From: Nannocystis exedens
Lineage (GTDB): Bacteria > Myxococcota_A > Polyangia > Nannocystales > Nannocystaceae
Direction: 5' to 3'
DNA length: 64,000 nucleotides
Assembly: GCF_002343915.1 (NCBI RefSeq)
Contig: NZ_NETK01000001.1
Location: forward strand, 10,750,001-10,814,000
In this document: piece by piece, positions 19,601 through 30,124 of the stretch
Layout of the letters: every line of letters starts with the position of its first letter
Position numbering within the stretch: the first letter of the stretch is position 1
Position numbers and translations under genes: made by a program
The notes under the pieces: model-generated
What the model saw: the letters and a program-made list of their open reading frames with translations, nothing else
Told to the model about the DNA's origin: nothing
Databases searched by the model: none

Positions 19601-20874
19601 ATCTGGTGCCCGGGCGCGGCCTCGCCGGCCGACTCGCGCAGCGCCAGCGCGGCCCGCAGCGCCGCCTCGTCGACGTCGCCGGCGTCGAGCACGGCGCCGA
19701 ACACCATCAAGAGGCCGCGCGGGCCGAGCTCGCACACCTGCGCGTCGCGCTTGTAGGCGATGTCGCGGGCCAGCGCGTAGAACCGGGCCGGCTCGGCCGG
19801 AGCGTCGGCGCCGGGCGCGAGCGCCAGCGCGGCCTTGAGCAGCACGACGCGCCGGACCTCCGGCCGCGGCGGCGCGTGCAGCTGCGACTGCGAGCCCTCG
19901 ATCTCGCGCGTGACCTCGGCGTCGCCCGAGCCGCGGGCGTACAGCGGATCGGGCACCCGCGCGGCGACGAAGGCCGACAGCACCTCGTCGTCGACGACCG
20001 GATCGGCGCGGTGGAGGAACGCCGCCAGCGCGCTCTGCAGCGCCCGCGCGCTGTCCCAGCGCTCGCCCGGCTCGCGCGCCAGGGCGCGGTCGACCACCGC
20101 GGCCAGCTCCTCGGGCACCTCGGGGGCGACGCGGCGCAGCGGCGGCAGCGGGCGCGTGCGGACCTGCTCGAGCGCGGCCATGCGGTCGGCGTCGCGGAAC
20201 ACGAGCTCGCCGGTGAGGAGCTCGTAGAGGACCACGCCGAGCGAGTAGATGTCGGAGCGGGCGTCGAGCGGCCAGCCGTTGGCCTGCTCGGGCGACATGT
20301 ACGCGATCTTGCCGTGGATCGTGCTGTCCTCGGCGGCGCCGTCGCGGCGCGCCCTGGCTGCGGTGCGGGCGATCCCGAAGTCGAGGATCTTCACCGTGCC
20401 GGCGAGGCTCAGCATGATGTTGTGCGGGCTGATGTCGCGGTGGACGATCGCCAGCGGGCGGCCGAAGTCGTCGCGCTTGGCGTGGGCGTAGGCGAGGCCG
20501 GCGGCGACCTGGTGGGCGATGTACGCGGCGATGACGATCGGCACGCGCTCGCCTCGCTGGCCGACCAGCCGGACCATGCGCATCAGGTCGACGCCCTCGA
20601 CCAGTTCCATGGCGAGGTAGAAGGCCCCGCCGACGCGGCCGAAGTCGAACACCTGGACGATGTTGGCGTGGTTGAGCCCGAGGGCGACCTCGGCCTCGGC
20701 GACGAACATCCGCATGAACTCGGGCTGATCGGCGACGTCGCTGCGGATCTTCTTGATGACGACGCGCTTCTTCAGCCCCTCGGCCACGCCGGCCTCGGCG
20801 AGGAACACGTCGGCCATGCCACCCTCGCCGATCCGCTGGATCAGGGTGTAGCGGCCGAAGATCTGCGGCGTCAT
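16618..20874 (-). CDS. Giant Ser/Thr kinase with cyclase-like, AAA ATPase and TPR regions
   Basis: A 1418-residue cytoplasmic signalling protein. Parts in order: kinase domain ~8-280 (GEGGMADVF, HRDISPHN, DFG, YMSPEQ); a degenerate adenylyl-cyclase-like region ~345-500 (VLLKAALALAP, GLLMVFGAV, VEVGHDLRRHLQAMADG); an AAA/STAND ATPase with Walker A GGPGIGKRA near 565 and Walker B VLVVVEDLHHVDAHS; then ~450 residues of TPR-like helices up to REILGEAE. This order matches the kinase/cyclase fusion architecture reported near TOMM clusters, although no TOMM biosynthesis gene is visible here. The cyclase-like part lacks the usual metal-binding Asp pair as far as I can see. TACACT (20889-20894) lies upstream, and a GTG at 20880 is an alternative start. 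Two four-unit 14-bp arrays are inside it (16875, 18875). Confidence 0.88.
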   Translation of the reverse strand: MTPQIFGRYTLIQRIGEGGMADVFLAEAGVAEGLKKRVVIKKIRSDVADQPEFMRMFVAEAEVALGLNHANIVQVFDFGRVGGAFYLAMELVEGVDLMRMVRLVGQRGERVPIVIAAYIAHQVAAGLAYAHAKRDDFGRPLAIVHRDISPHNIMLSLAGTVKILDFGIARTAARARRDGAAEDSTIHGKIAYMSPEQANGWPLDARSDIYSLGVVLYELLTGELVFRDADRMAALEQVRTRPLPPLRRVAPEVPEELAAVVDRALAREPGERWDSARALQSALAAFLHRADPVVDDEVLSAFVAARVPDPLYARGSGDAEVTREIEGSQSQLHAPPRPEVRRVVLLKAALALAPGADAPAEPARFYALARDIAYKRDAQVCELGPRGLLMVFGAVLDAGDVDEAALRAALALRESAGEAAPGHQIGVVLAAAPLPIRHVPSGMPTVEVGHDLRRHLQAMADGVLDGPVLVAGDLAARLGTAWQFGPPRAIEVVRPRRAVDLTGGVLPPWASALAQAVPLLGPAVAPRLVTAGGRQPLYGRELELKLLRDNFAEAIRTRVARTVLVVGGPGIGKRALLDRFLAALPRGGCVVLRARGQWRRRNVPLGVFHEMLRQFLDAGPETSAADIESRLVGERVIGAGELAQALARALGVSPGTGTIAHVRPDSEAASDPQSRRERLWRPIRRLIRALAQRRPVLVVVEDLHHVDAHSASLLREWLQEPHSLPLMGLATARPGPRADEVRAMPRVHTIELRELDEHARRELVVRRFDDPAEAEELAAAIVARTGGNPLFIEETLADLLRRGVIGPGDDGRLWKVHQRGARIDVPPSVEDALLARLDALDPEARALVDGAAVLGLTFRTGELAALLERPQAELAAPLAALVDAGLLERPPLPAGAPPSARFATLSLHEVARANLALGTCEAMHARAAELKAARADYQPGRDDGPIADHWAQARRPEAAIEPALRAARFARDVAGNVEAYYYLSLALRSMRPEADPRAWDALREREAILAAWGRRRAQGADLRALLRLALGNNEREVFALGRLLRFYLDCGRIQRAQQLFPRLARQTESLPDADPHRGLVGELGSALMLARDRPEEAERLAAAGLAHCPPEAAAQRCRLHAALGRAQLAQGRLAEAVVNFEATLHLAQKTGLLRLEGEALNSLGEVAGRGTRYQEAVDYFRAALQVDRDLGDRAATGTKLANLGIVYTAIGLYRRAERYLRKALELHEAIGHPGLLVEVVVNLGEVSAEHGDVQAARALLLHAADTAAARGDARTELRARARLARALLDGSPDDLDEARALAEDVLARARGLGLRTATCRALHVLSRLSERAGDLATARALEEEAVALVRAGAAPIDGVLSIHHLGRLLADVRPAESAALLADAAAAVRARLEGLRDEDLRRGYLAQAKVREILGEAE

Positions 20875-21097
20875 GGGCACGAGCGCGCGCAGTGTAGCAG
20901 CCCGCGCGTTTCGCCCGGCGCGCCGACCCCGTGAGACTTCGGGGCGCACGCACCTTCGCGCGCGGGATCACGGCCGCGCATGGCGGCGCGCGTCGGCGGG
21001 CGGACGCCGCTGTCGGTGCGGCGCGCTTTTTGAGCAAAGAAGCGGCCGCGGGGGCCGTCGCTGCCGGTTCGCCGGCCTCGTAGGCGGAGGGCCGCGC

Positions 21098-22210
<1,113 letters not shown>

Positions 22211-22217
22211 CCGGGGA

Positions 22218-22246
22218 CGATTAGCCCGGGCAGACCAAGTTGTCGA
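22218..22246 (-). promoter_or_regulatory. Promoter of the class III alcohol dehydrogenase gene
   Basis: On the minus strand, TCGACA (22241-22246), a 17-bp spacer and TAATCG (22218-22223), with the GTG start 7 nt later. The first three bases of the -10 box are the TAA stop codon of the upstream lipoprotein gene, so the dehydrogenase may be transcribed both from here and by readthrough. Confidence 0.5.
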
Positions 22247-22775
22247 GAGGCTCGCAACCCACGACCCACTGCTCGGGGTCGAGGCAGGCCGCGGAGGGCG
22301 CCTGCAGGCAGTCGAGGAAGAAGGCGCTCGGCTGCAGCTCGCAGCGGAACACGCCCTTCAGCCAGCGGCCGCCGGCGTCGCTCTCGCCGGAGGCCTGCCG
22401 CAGCGCCACGCCCGGGCTGACGATCGCGTAGTCGAGGCGCGCCGTCGCGTCGCTGAACTCGGCCACCGTCTCGATGAGGCCCGGCTCGCCGCGCGCGAGG
22501 CTGGTGAACACGCAGAGATCGCTGGGGCTGAAGGCGGAGGCCGTCAGGTCGGCGTCGAAGCCGGTGCCCAGGAACGGGAACTCGCACGGCGCCGTCAGCT
22601 CGCACTCGAGCAGCTGTCGCGGCAGCGGCTCCATCGCCTCCTCGTCGCCGGTCTCCCCGCCCTCGTCGCCGCCGTCGTCGGTCCCGCCGGCCTGGAGATA
22701 AGGGCCGCCGGTGTCCGCGGCGCAGGCGGGAGCGAGCGCGAGGAGGGTGACGAGGACGCTGACGTGGCGGGCCAT
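22221..22775 (-). CDS. Small lipoprotein with Cys-rich domain
   Basis: A 184-residue lipoprotein I cannot assign. MARHVSVLVTLLALAPAC is a good lipoprotein signal; the mature protein starts with a short acidic Gly/Asp/Glu spacer and continues as a globular domain with six Cys (LLECELTAPCEFPFLG, FRCELQPSAFFLDC, SAACLDPEQWVVGCEPL). The last part lists Cys in a regular spacing suggestive of disulfides. An in-frame ATG at 22790 would add five residues; the internal start fits the signal peptide better. The gene ends 10 nt before the dehydrogenase start on the same strand. Confidence 0.75.
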   Translation of the reverse strand: MARHVSVLVTLLALAPACAADTGGPYLQAGGTDDGGDEGGETGDEEAMEPLPRQLLECELTAPCEFPFLGTGFDADLTASAFSPSDLCVFTSLARGEPGLIETVAEFSDATARLDYAIVSPGVALRQASGESDAGGRWLKGVFRCELQPSAFFLDCLQAPSAACLDPEQWVVGCEPLDNLVCPG

Positions 22776-22866
22776 GACGCCGGACGACATTGCACGTCAC
22801 GGGCGCGCCGGACGGCCGGTGAAAGCCCAACGATTCCGGCATGATGAGTTTATTCAACGCGGCGGC

Positions 22867-22910
22867 TGTCCCGCCATCGGGACATCCCTGTCAGGGGGTC
22901 GGACACGCGC
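22867..22910. repeat. Degenerate 14-bp palindrome cluster upstream of dprA-like gene
   Basis: GGCTGTCCC, GGGACATCC, CCTGTCAGG and GGACACG follow one another in 44 nt. It is less regular than the other arrays. It lies between the divergent lipoprotein gene and the dprA-like gene. Confidence 0.4.
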
Positions 22911-22981
22911 TCGCAACGCCGATCCGGTCGCGTTCCGCCCGCACGATCCTGCGAAACGTCCGAGCCTGCCAAAGCTCGCGC

Positions 22982-23839
22982 GTGGACTTCGTGCAAGCGC
23001 GGGCGGCCGGCGAACGACTACTCCATGTGTTCACGACGCGAACCGTCCCCTCGGTCGACCTCGGCCTCGCCACCGCGGGCCCTTGCTTCCTCGCCGGCGA
23101 GCTGCCCCCCGGTCCACGCCTGGCGATCGTGGGCAGCCGCGCCGCCCGTCGCGATCGCCTCGCGTTGCTCGGCCCGGCGCTCACCGCCGTGCAGGCCGCC
23201 GGCTTCGCGCTGATCTCCGGCGGCGCTCTCGGGGTCGACATCGCGGCCCACCGCGCGGCGCTGGCGAGCGGGGTGCCGCAGCTGGCCGTGCTGCCGTGCG
23301 GCGCCGATCGGCCCTATCCCTCGCAACATGTCCCCTGGTACAGGTCGATCGCCGCCGCGCCGCGCTCGGGCCTGCTGTTCTGTCACCCGCCGGGCACCGA
23401 GCCGTGCCGGCAGATGTTCGCCAGCCGCAACGCGATCGTCGTCGACATGGCGGCCGCCGTGCTGGTCGTCGAGGCGGCCGCGCGCTCGGGCAGCCACGGC
23501 ACCGGGCTGCTGGCCCTGAAGCACCGGCGACGGCTGGCGGTCGTGCTCGGCAGCCCCGGCTGCGCCGATTTGGCGGCCCGCGGGGCGACCGGCCTGCCGT
23601 GCGAGCCCGACGCCTTCGCGCCGGCGTTCGCGGCCTGGCTGGCCGGCGAGGCCCCCTGCGCGAGCCGTTTCCCGGCCGAGCTCGCCTGGCTCGACGCGGC
23701 CCTCGCCGCCGCCGGTCCGCGCGGCCTCAGCCTCGACGCCATCCCCGATCCGCTGCACCGACTCGTCGATCTGCTGACGGCCCAGCGTCTCGGTCTCGTC
23801 GTCGAGTCGCCGCCCGGTCGCTACCGGCGCGTGGGCTGA
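22982..23839 (+). CDS. DprA/Smf-like DNA-processing protein
   Basis: A 285-residue protein with the Rossmann-like DprA core: LAIVGSRAARR (nucleotide-binding-like GSR motif), GFALISGGALGVDIAAHRAAL, VLPCGADRPYP, FASRNAIVV and ALVVEAAARSGSHGTGLLA in the usual order. DprA binds ssDNA and loads RecA during natural transformation. A helical C-terminal part (GPRGLSLDAIPDPLHRLVDLL) looks like the family's winged-helix module. The N-terminal SAM-like domain is short or absent. The start is uncertain: GTG at 22982 is chosen because upstream in-frame codons look non-coding and overlap repeat sequence. The gene stands alone, without topA or other competence genes. Confidence 0.78.
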   Translation: MDFVQARAAGERLLHVFTTRTVPSVDLGLATAGPCFLAGELPPGPRLAIVGSRAARRDRLALLGPALTAVQAAGFALISGGALGVDIAAHRAALASGVPQLAVLPCGADRPYPSQHVPWYRSIAAAPRSGLLFCHPPGTEPCRQMFASRNAIVVDMAAAVLVVEAAARSGSHGTGLLALKHRRRLAVVLGSPGCADLAARGATGLPCEPDAFAPAFAAWLAGEAPCASRFPAELAWLDAALAAAGPRGLSLDAIPDPLHRLVDLLTAQRLGLVVESPPGRYRRVG

Positions 23840-24199
23840 TCGCCGCGAACGATCGGGCGCGTCCGCGTCTTGCGATCCCTGGCTCGACTCGTCGAGCGCG
23901 GCCCGGTGGCCACGGGCCCGGTCGGCGGACCGCCGCGCGCGAGCGGGCCAGCCACACGAGCCCCCGCATCGACTCGGCGACGGCTGCCCGGTCCGTGCCG
24001 GTGCCCCGGCCGAACCCGCGAACGAGCGGGCCGGCGCGTCCTCGGAGCCCCGCAGCGACTCGTCGCGCCAGGTCAATTTCGGCGCCGCCGTCGGCCGGCG
24101 CGCGACGCCGGGCCGCCGCCCGCGCCGCGTGCCGGCCCGGCGAGCGGCGTTCTGCGCGAGGTCCTCCACGCGCCGCGGCGAGCCGGTATCCTGCGGGCG
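23840..24199. other. Intergenic region without a recognised gene
   Basis: These 360 nt hold only low-complexity Arg/Ala/Pro-like open frames on both strands. The one signal I see is TATCCT (24187-24192), 7 nt before the acetyl-CoA synthetase ATG, a probable -10 box for a leaderless transcript. Confidence 0.5.
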
Positions 24200-26155
<1,956 letters not shown>

Positions 26156-26254
26156 GGTCGCGCGCGCCTCGCCGGCCGCCGCGCGGCGGCCTCCTCGCGC
26201 AAAGGTGCGCGGACTGTGGCAACCGGGGGAAAACTCCCGCATCATGGGCCGCCC

Positions 26255-29200
26255 ATGCTCGCCGTCACAGCCGCCCGCCACGCCTGGCTCGCGCTCGCGC
26301 TCGCCGTGGCCCCGGGACCGGCCGCTCCGTCCACCGCTCCGACCCCGCCCCCGGCCGCGCCGCCGCAGGCCCCGCTGTTCAAGCCGGGCGTCCGCGACGC
26401 CGCCCACCCGGGGCGTTATGTCCGCGAGTTCGAGCGCCGCAAGGCGATCCTCCGCAACGAACCTGGCCCGGCGGCCATCCTCGCGCTGCTCGGCCTGGTC
26501 TTCGAGCTCCAGGGCGAGGTCCCGCGCGAGGAGCTCATGGCCTTCGTCGACGGCGCGCGCAAGCACCGGGAGCCGCTGGTCGCCAGCTACGCCGGCTACG
26601 TGCGCGGGCAGCTGCTCGAGCAGGAGGGGCAGGGGCAGGGCCCGGACGCCGAGGCGGCCTTCCGCGCCGAGGGTTACCTGCTCGACTGGCAGATCGTCGG
26701 CCCGTTCGACAACAGCGGCCGCGGCGGCCACGACCAGGTGTTCGAGCCGGAGACGGCGCCGTTTTCGGCCGGCCAGACCTTCGTCGGCAAGCTGCCGGGC
26801 GAGCCGTTGCCGTGGCGGTCGTTCGTCCACGCCAAGGCGCCGCGCAACGGCTTCGTCAACCTCGCCGACCTCCTCCAGCCGGACACGGACGTCACCGGCT
26901 ACGCGACCGTGTGGATCCGCAGCGACAGGGCCGTCGACGCCGCCCTGCACATCGGCGCCGCCGGGGCCTACAAGGTCTGGCTCGACGGCGTCCCGGTCGG
27001 CCAGGCGGCCAGCTACCACTCGCCGAACGCGCTCCAGGACGCCCACCCGATGCGCCTCCAGGCCGGGTGGAACCGCCTGCTCGTCAAGCTCGGGGCCGAC
27101 GAGGGGCTGTGGGGCTTCTACGCCCGCGTCAGCGCGCCCTCCGGCGCCCCGCTGGCCGGCCTCGAGGTCCGCGGGAGCCCGCCGGAAGGGCTTCAAGCTT
27201 CAGGTGAAAAAGGTGCTTCCAAGACCGCGAAACCAGAAGCGAAACAGCCAGCCAAGCTGAGGCCCGTCCGGAGCCTGCGCGGGCTGCTCGAGGCGCGCGC
27301 TCAGGGCCCGCGTCCGCGTCCGGCCGACCGGCTCGCGCTGGTCGAGTTCTACCGCTGGACCTCGCCGTTCGCCCCCGAGGATCGCACGGCGGTCGACCGC
27401 GCCCGCGAGGCCGACGAGGCGGTGAAGAGCGCCCGCAGCGCGCAACTGCTGGCGATCCTCGACCCGGACCAGAACTCGAGCCGGACCGCGCTGCTGACCG
27501 GCATCGAGCGCGCGCGCAAGGAGGGCAAGGCGAGCGCGCCGCTGCTGGCGTCGATGCTGGCCGACCTGAGCCTGCGGTACCAGAGCCTCGGCCTCGAGGA
27601 GCGGGGCCGGGCGCTGCTCGACGAGGCGTTCGCCACCACCCCCGACGACCCGCTGATCGAGCTGACCCTGGCCACGCGCCTGGCGACCGACGGTTTCCCG
27701 CTGGCCGCGCTCGAGTGGGTCGAGGACATGCTGAAGCGCTACCCGGGCTCGGCGCTGCTGCTGCGCGACAAGGCCGATCGCCTGCTCGATCTCGGGCGCA
27801 CCGAGCCGGCGCTGGCGCTGCTCGAGAAGCTGGCCGGCGATCGGCCGACTGACGGCGGGCTGGCGCGGCAGATCGCCGACGGCAAGCTGCGGCTCGGCAA
27901 GCCGGACGCGGCCGCCGAGGTCGGCCGCCGGCGCGCGGCCGCCGTGCCCGGCTTGCCGGAGGCGTTCCGCGAGGTCGCCCGGCTCGAGGAGGCGCGCGGC
28001 GACCTGACGAAGGCCCGGGCGGCGCTGCAGGCGGCCGTCGACCTCGCGCCGCAGGACGCCGACCTCCACACCGCGCTCGCGCGTCTGGCCGCGCGCGACG
28101 GCGACGGGGCGGCGGCGATCCGCAGCGTGCGGCGCTCGCTGGCCCTGCGCCCGCAGCAGCCCGAGCTGCGCGACTACCTGGCGACCCTCGACGCGACCCA
28201 GAAGGACGACCTTTTGGCCCGCTACCCGGTCGACTTCGAGGCCCTGGCCAAGAAGCCGACCCCGAAGTCGTGGGCCGGCAAGGACGCCGGGGTCCTGCTC
28301 CACCGCACGGTCGTGCGCGTGCTGCCGAACGGCCTCACCGAGCGGCTCGAGCACCGCGTCGTGCGCGTCCTCGACGACCGCGGGATCCGCAGCCAGGCCG
28401 TGCAGGGCATGGTCTACGACCCCGAGGAGGCCTACGTCGACGTCCGCCGCGCGCGCGTGCGGCGGACCGACGGGCGCATCGAGGAGATCGGCGATCCCAC
28501 CGTCGTCTCGCTGACCGACGCCGGCTACCGCATGTTCTACGACCAGCGGCAGCAGCGGGTGAACTTCAACGGCCTGCGGGTCGGCGACGTGCTCGAGGTC
28601 GCGTTCGTGCGCCGCGACACCGCGCTGCGCAACAAGTTCGACGACTACTTCGGCGAGATGGTGCCGCTCGAGGGGTTCGAGCCGCAGCTGCTGCGCGAGT
28701 ACGTGCTCGAGGCGCCGTCGTCGCGGAAGCTCTACTTCAACCAGCCGGTCGAGCAGGAGCCCGGGCCCGCCGAGGGCACGGTGCGCTACCGCGTGACGAT
28801 GGGCGAGCGCCGCGGGGTCAAGCCCGAGAGCGGGATGCCGGGCTGGACCGAGCTGGTCAAGTACCTCCACGTCAGCACCTACAGCGATTGGGACGCGGTC
28901 GGCCGCTGGTACTGGAACCTGGTCAAGGAGCAGTTGGTCGTCGACGCCAAGATCAAGGCCGCCGTCCAGGATGTCCTGAAGAGCCTGCCCAAAGGGGCAG
29001 GTGAGCGCGAGAAGGTGCGCGCGCTGTACAAGCACGTCATCACGTCCACGCGCTACGTCGGGCTCGAGTTCGGCATCCACGGCTTCAAGCCGTACCGCAC
29101 CACCGACGTGTACGACCGCCGCTTCGGCGACTGCAAGGACAAGGCGAGTTTGCTCAAGGTCATGCTCGCCGAGGCCGGCATCGCCTCGCACCTGGTGCTG

Positions 29201-30070
29201 GTGCGCACGCGCGACCAGGGCGCGCTCGGGGCCGCGCCGGCCAGCCTGTCGGCCTTCAACCACGCGATCACCTACGTCCCGAGCCTCGACCTCTACCTCG
29301 ACGGCACCGCCGAGTTCTCCGGGCCCGAGGAGCTGCCGACCGGCGACCAGGGCGCGACGGTGCTGATCGTGCGCGACGGCAAGGGCGCCGAATTCAAGAC
29401 CATCCCGGTCAGCCCGGCCGGCGACAACAAGCAGATCGTCCACCAGACGGTCGAGCTCAAGCCCGACGGCAGCGCCGACGTGAAGCACCTGTTCACCGTC
29501 ACCGGCGCCTCGGCGGCCTCGTGGCGCAGCGCGCTGCAGGCGGCCGAGAACCGCAAGGAGCGGCTGACGCAGGTGTGGGGCGGCCAGTTCCCGGGCCTCG
29601 AGATCCGCGAGCTCGAGGCGCCCGGCCTCGGCGACGTGCTGCACCCGGTCCAGATCCGCACCGCCTGGAGCGTGCCCGCGTGGGCCCAGCGCCAGAACGA
29701 CGTGCTGCGCTTCAACGTGCTCGGCCACCGCACCGGGCTGCAGCGCGGGCTCGCCGGCCAGGCCACCCGCGAGCACGACCTGGTGATGGCGGCCCCGGCG
29801 ACCGAGGTCAACGTCATCGAGGTGACCGCGCCGAAGGGCTACACCTTCGGCCAGTCGCCGGCGAACAAGTCGTTCGAGACCCCGTTCGCCCGCTTCACCC
29901 TCGACGTCGCCGGCCGCGGCGACCGCGTCGAGGTCCGCACCGAGCTCGAGTACCGCACCCACCGCTTCAAGGCCGCCGACTACCGCGCCCTGCGCGAGTT
30001 CCTCGGCCAGGTCGACGGCGCCCTCGAGCAGGCGTTCGAGCTCCGCCCCGAGCCGCGGGGGGCGAACTGA
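26255..30070 (+). CDS. Secreted DUF3857-transglutaminase protein with TPR region
   Basis: A 1271-residue envelope protein. A signal peptide (MLAVTAARHAWLALALAVAP) precedes a Pro-rich segment, a beta-sandwich-like region with YKVWLDGVPVGQA, TPR-like helices (~400-640), a DUF3857 domain (GMVYDPEEAYVDVRRARVRR) and a transglutaminase-like fold with GDCKDKASLLKVML, the Cys near residue 960, and a following FNHAITYVPSLDLYLDGT that can supply His and Asp. A C-terminal beta-rich domain completes it. The catalytic triad looks intact, so peptidase or transamidase activity on the envelope is possible but unproven. The start at 26255 was preferred over an upstream ATG at 26216 because it begins the signal peptide. 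A related protein follows. Confidence 0.85.
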   Translation: MLAVTAARHAWLALALAVAPGPAAPSTAPTPPPAAPPQAPLFKPGVRDAAHPGRYVREFERRKAILRNEPGPAAILALLGLVFELQGEVPREELMAFVDGARKHREPLVASYAGYVRGQLLEQEGQGQGPDAEAAFRAEGYLLDWQIVGPFDNSGRGGHDQVFEPETAPFSAGQTFVGKLPGEPLPWRSFVHAKAPRNGFVNLADLLQPDTDVTGYATVWIRSDRAVDAALHIGAAGAYKVWLDGVPVGQAASYHSPNALQDAHPMRLQAGWNRLLVKLGADEGLWGFYARVSAPSGAPLAGLEVRGSPPEGLQASGEKGASKTAKPEAKQPAKLRPVRSLRGLLEARAQGPRPRPADRLALVEFYRWTSPFAPEDRTAVDRAREADEAVKSARSAQLLAILDPDQNSSRTALLTGIERARKEGKASAPLLASMLADLSLRYQSLGLEERGRALLDEAFATTPDDPLIELTLATRLATDGFPLAALEWVEDMLKRYPGSALLLRDKADRLLDLGRTEPALALLEKLAGDRPTDGGLARQIADGKLRLGKPDAAAEVGRRRAAAVPGLPEAFREVARLEEARGDLTKARAALQAAVDLAPQDADLHTALARLAARDGDGAAAIRSVRRSLALRPQQPELRDYLATLDATQKDDLLARYPVDFEALAKKPTPKSWAGKDAGVLLHRTVVRVLPNGLTERLEHRVVRVLDDRGIRSQAVQGMVYDPEEAYVDVRRARVRRTDGRIEEIGDPTVVSLTDAGYRMFYDQRQQRVNFNGLRVGDVLEVAFVRRDTALRNKFDDYFGEMVPLEGFEPQLLREYVLEAPSSRKLYFNQPVEQEPGPAEGTVRYRVTMGERRGVKPESGMPGWTELVKYLHVSTYSDWDAVGRWYWNLVKEQLVVDAKIKAAVQDVLKSLPKGAGEREKVRALYKHVITSTRYVGLEFGIHGFKPYRTTDVYDRRFGDCKDKASLLKVMLAEAGIASHLVLVRTRDQGALGAAPASLSAFNHAITYVPSLDLYLDGTAEFSGPEELPTGDQGATVLIVRDGKGAEFKTIPVSPAGDNKQIVHQTVELKPDGSADVKHLFTVTGASAASWRSALQAAENRKERLTQVWGGQFPGLEIRELEAPGLGDVLHPVQIRTAWSVPAWAQRQNDVLRFNVLGHRTGLQRGLAGQATREHDLVMAAPATEVNVIEVTAPKGYTFGQSPANKSFETPFARFTLDVAGRGDRVEVRTELEYRTHRFKAADYRALREFLGQVDGALEQAFELRPEPRGAN

Positions 30071-30124
30071 CATGTTCCGGAGAACCTTGCCCTTGCACCC
30101 TGTTCGTTCGCGCATGTCCCTTCG
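30069..30124. repeat. Four tandem 14-bp units between the two DUF3857 genes
   Basis: Units start at 30069 (GACATGTTCC), 30083 (AACCTTGCCC), 30097 (ACCCTGTTCG) and 30111 (CGCATGTCCC). The first overlaps the upstream TGA stop and the last contains the ATG of the next gene, so the array makes up the entire 43-nt gap. Confidence 0.7.

Noticed and set aside
16618..20874. A TOMM natural-product cluster around the kinase/cyclase-like protein
   Set aside because: No cyclodehydratase, dehydrogenase or precursor peptide was found in the flanking genes.
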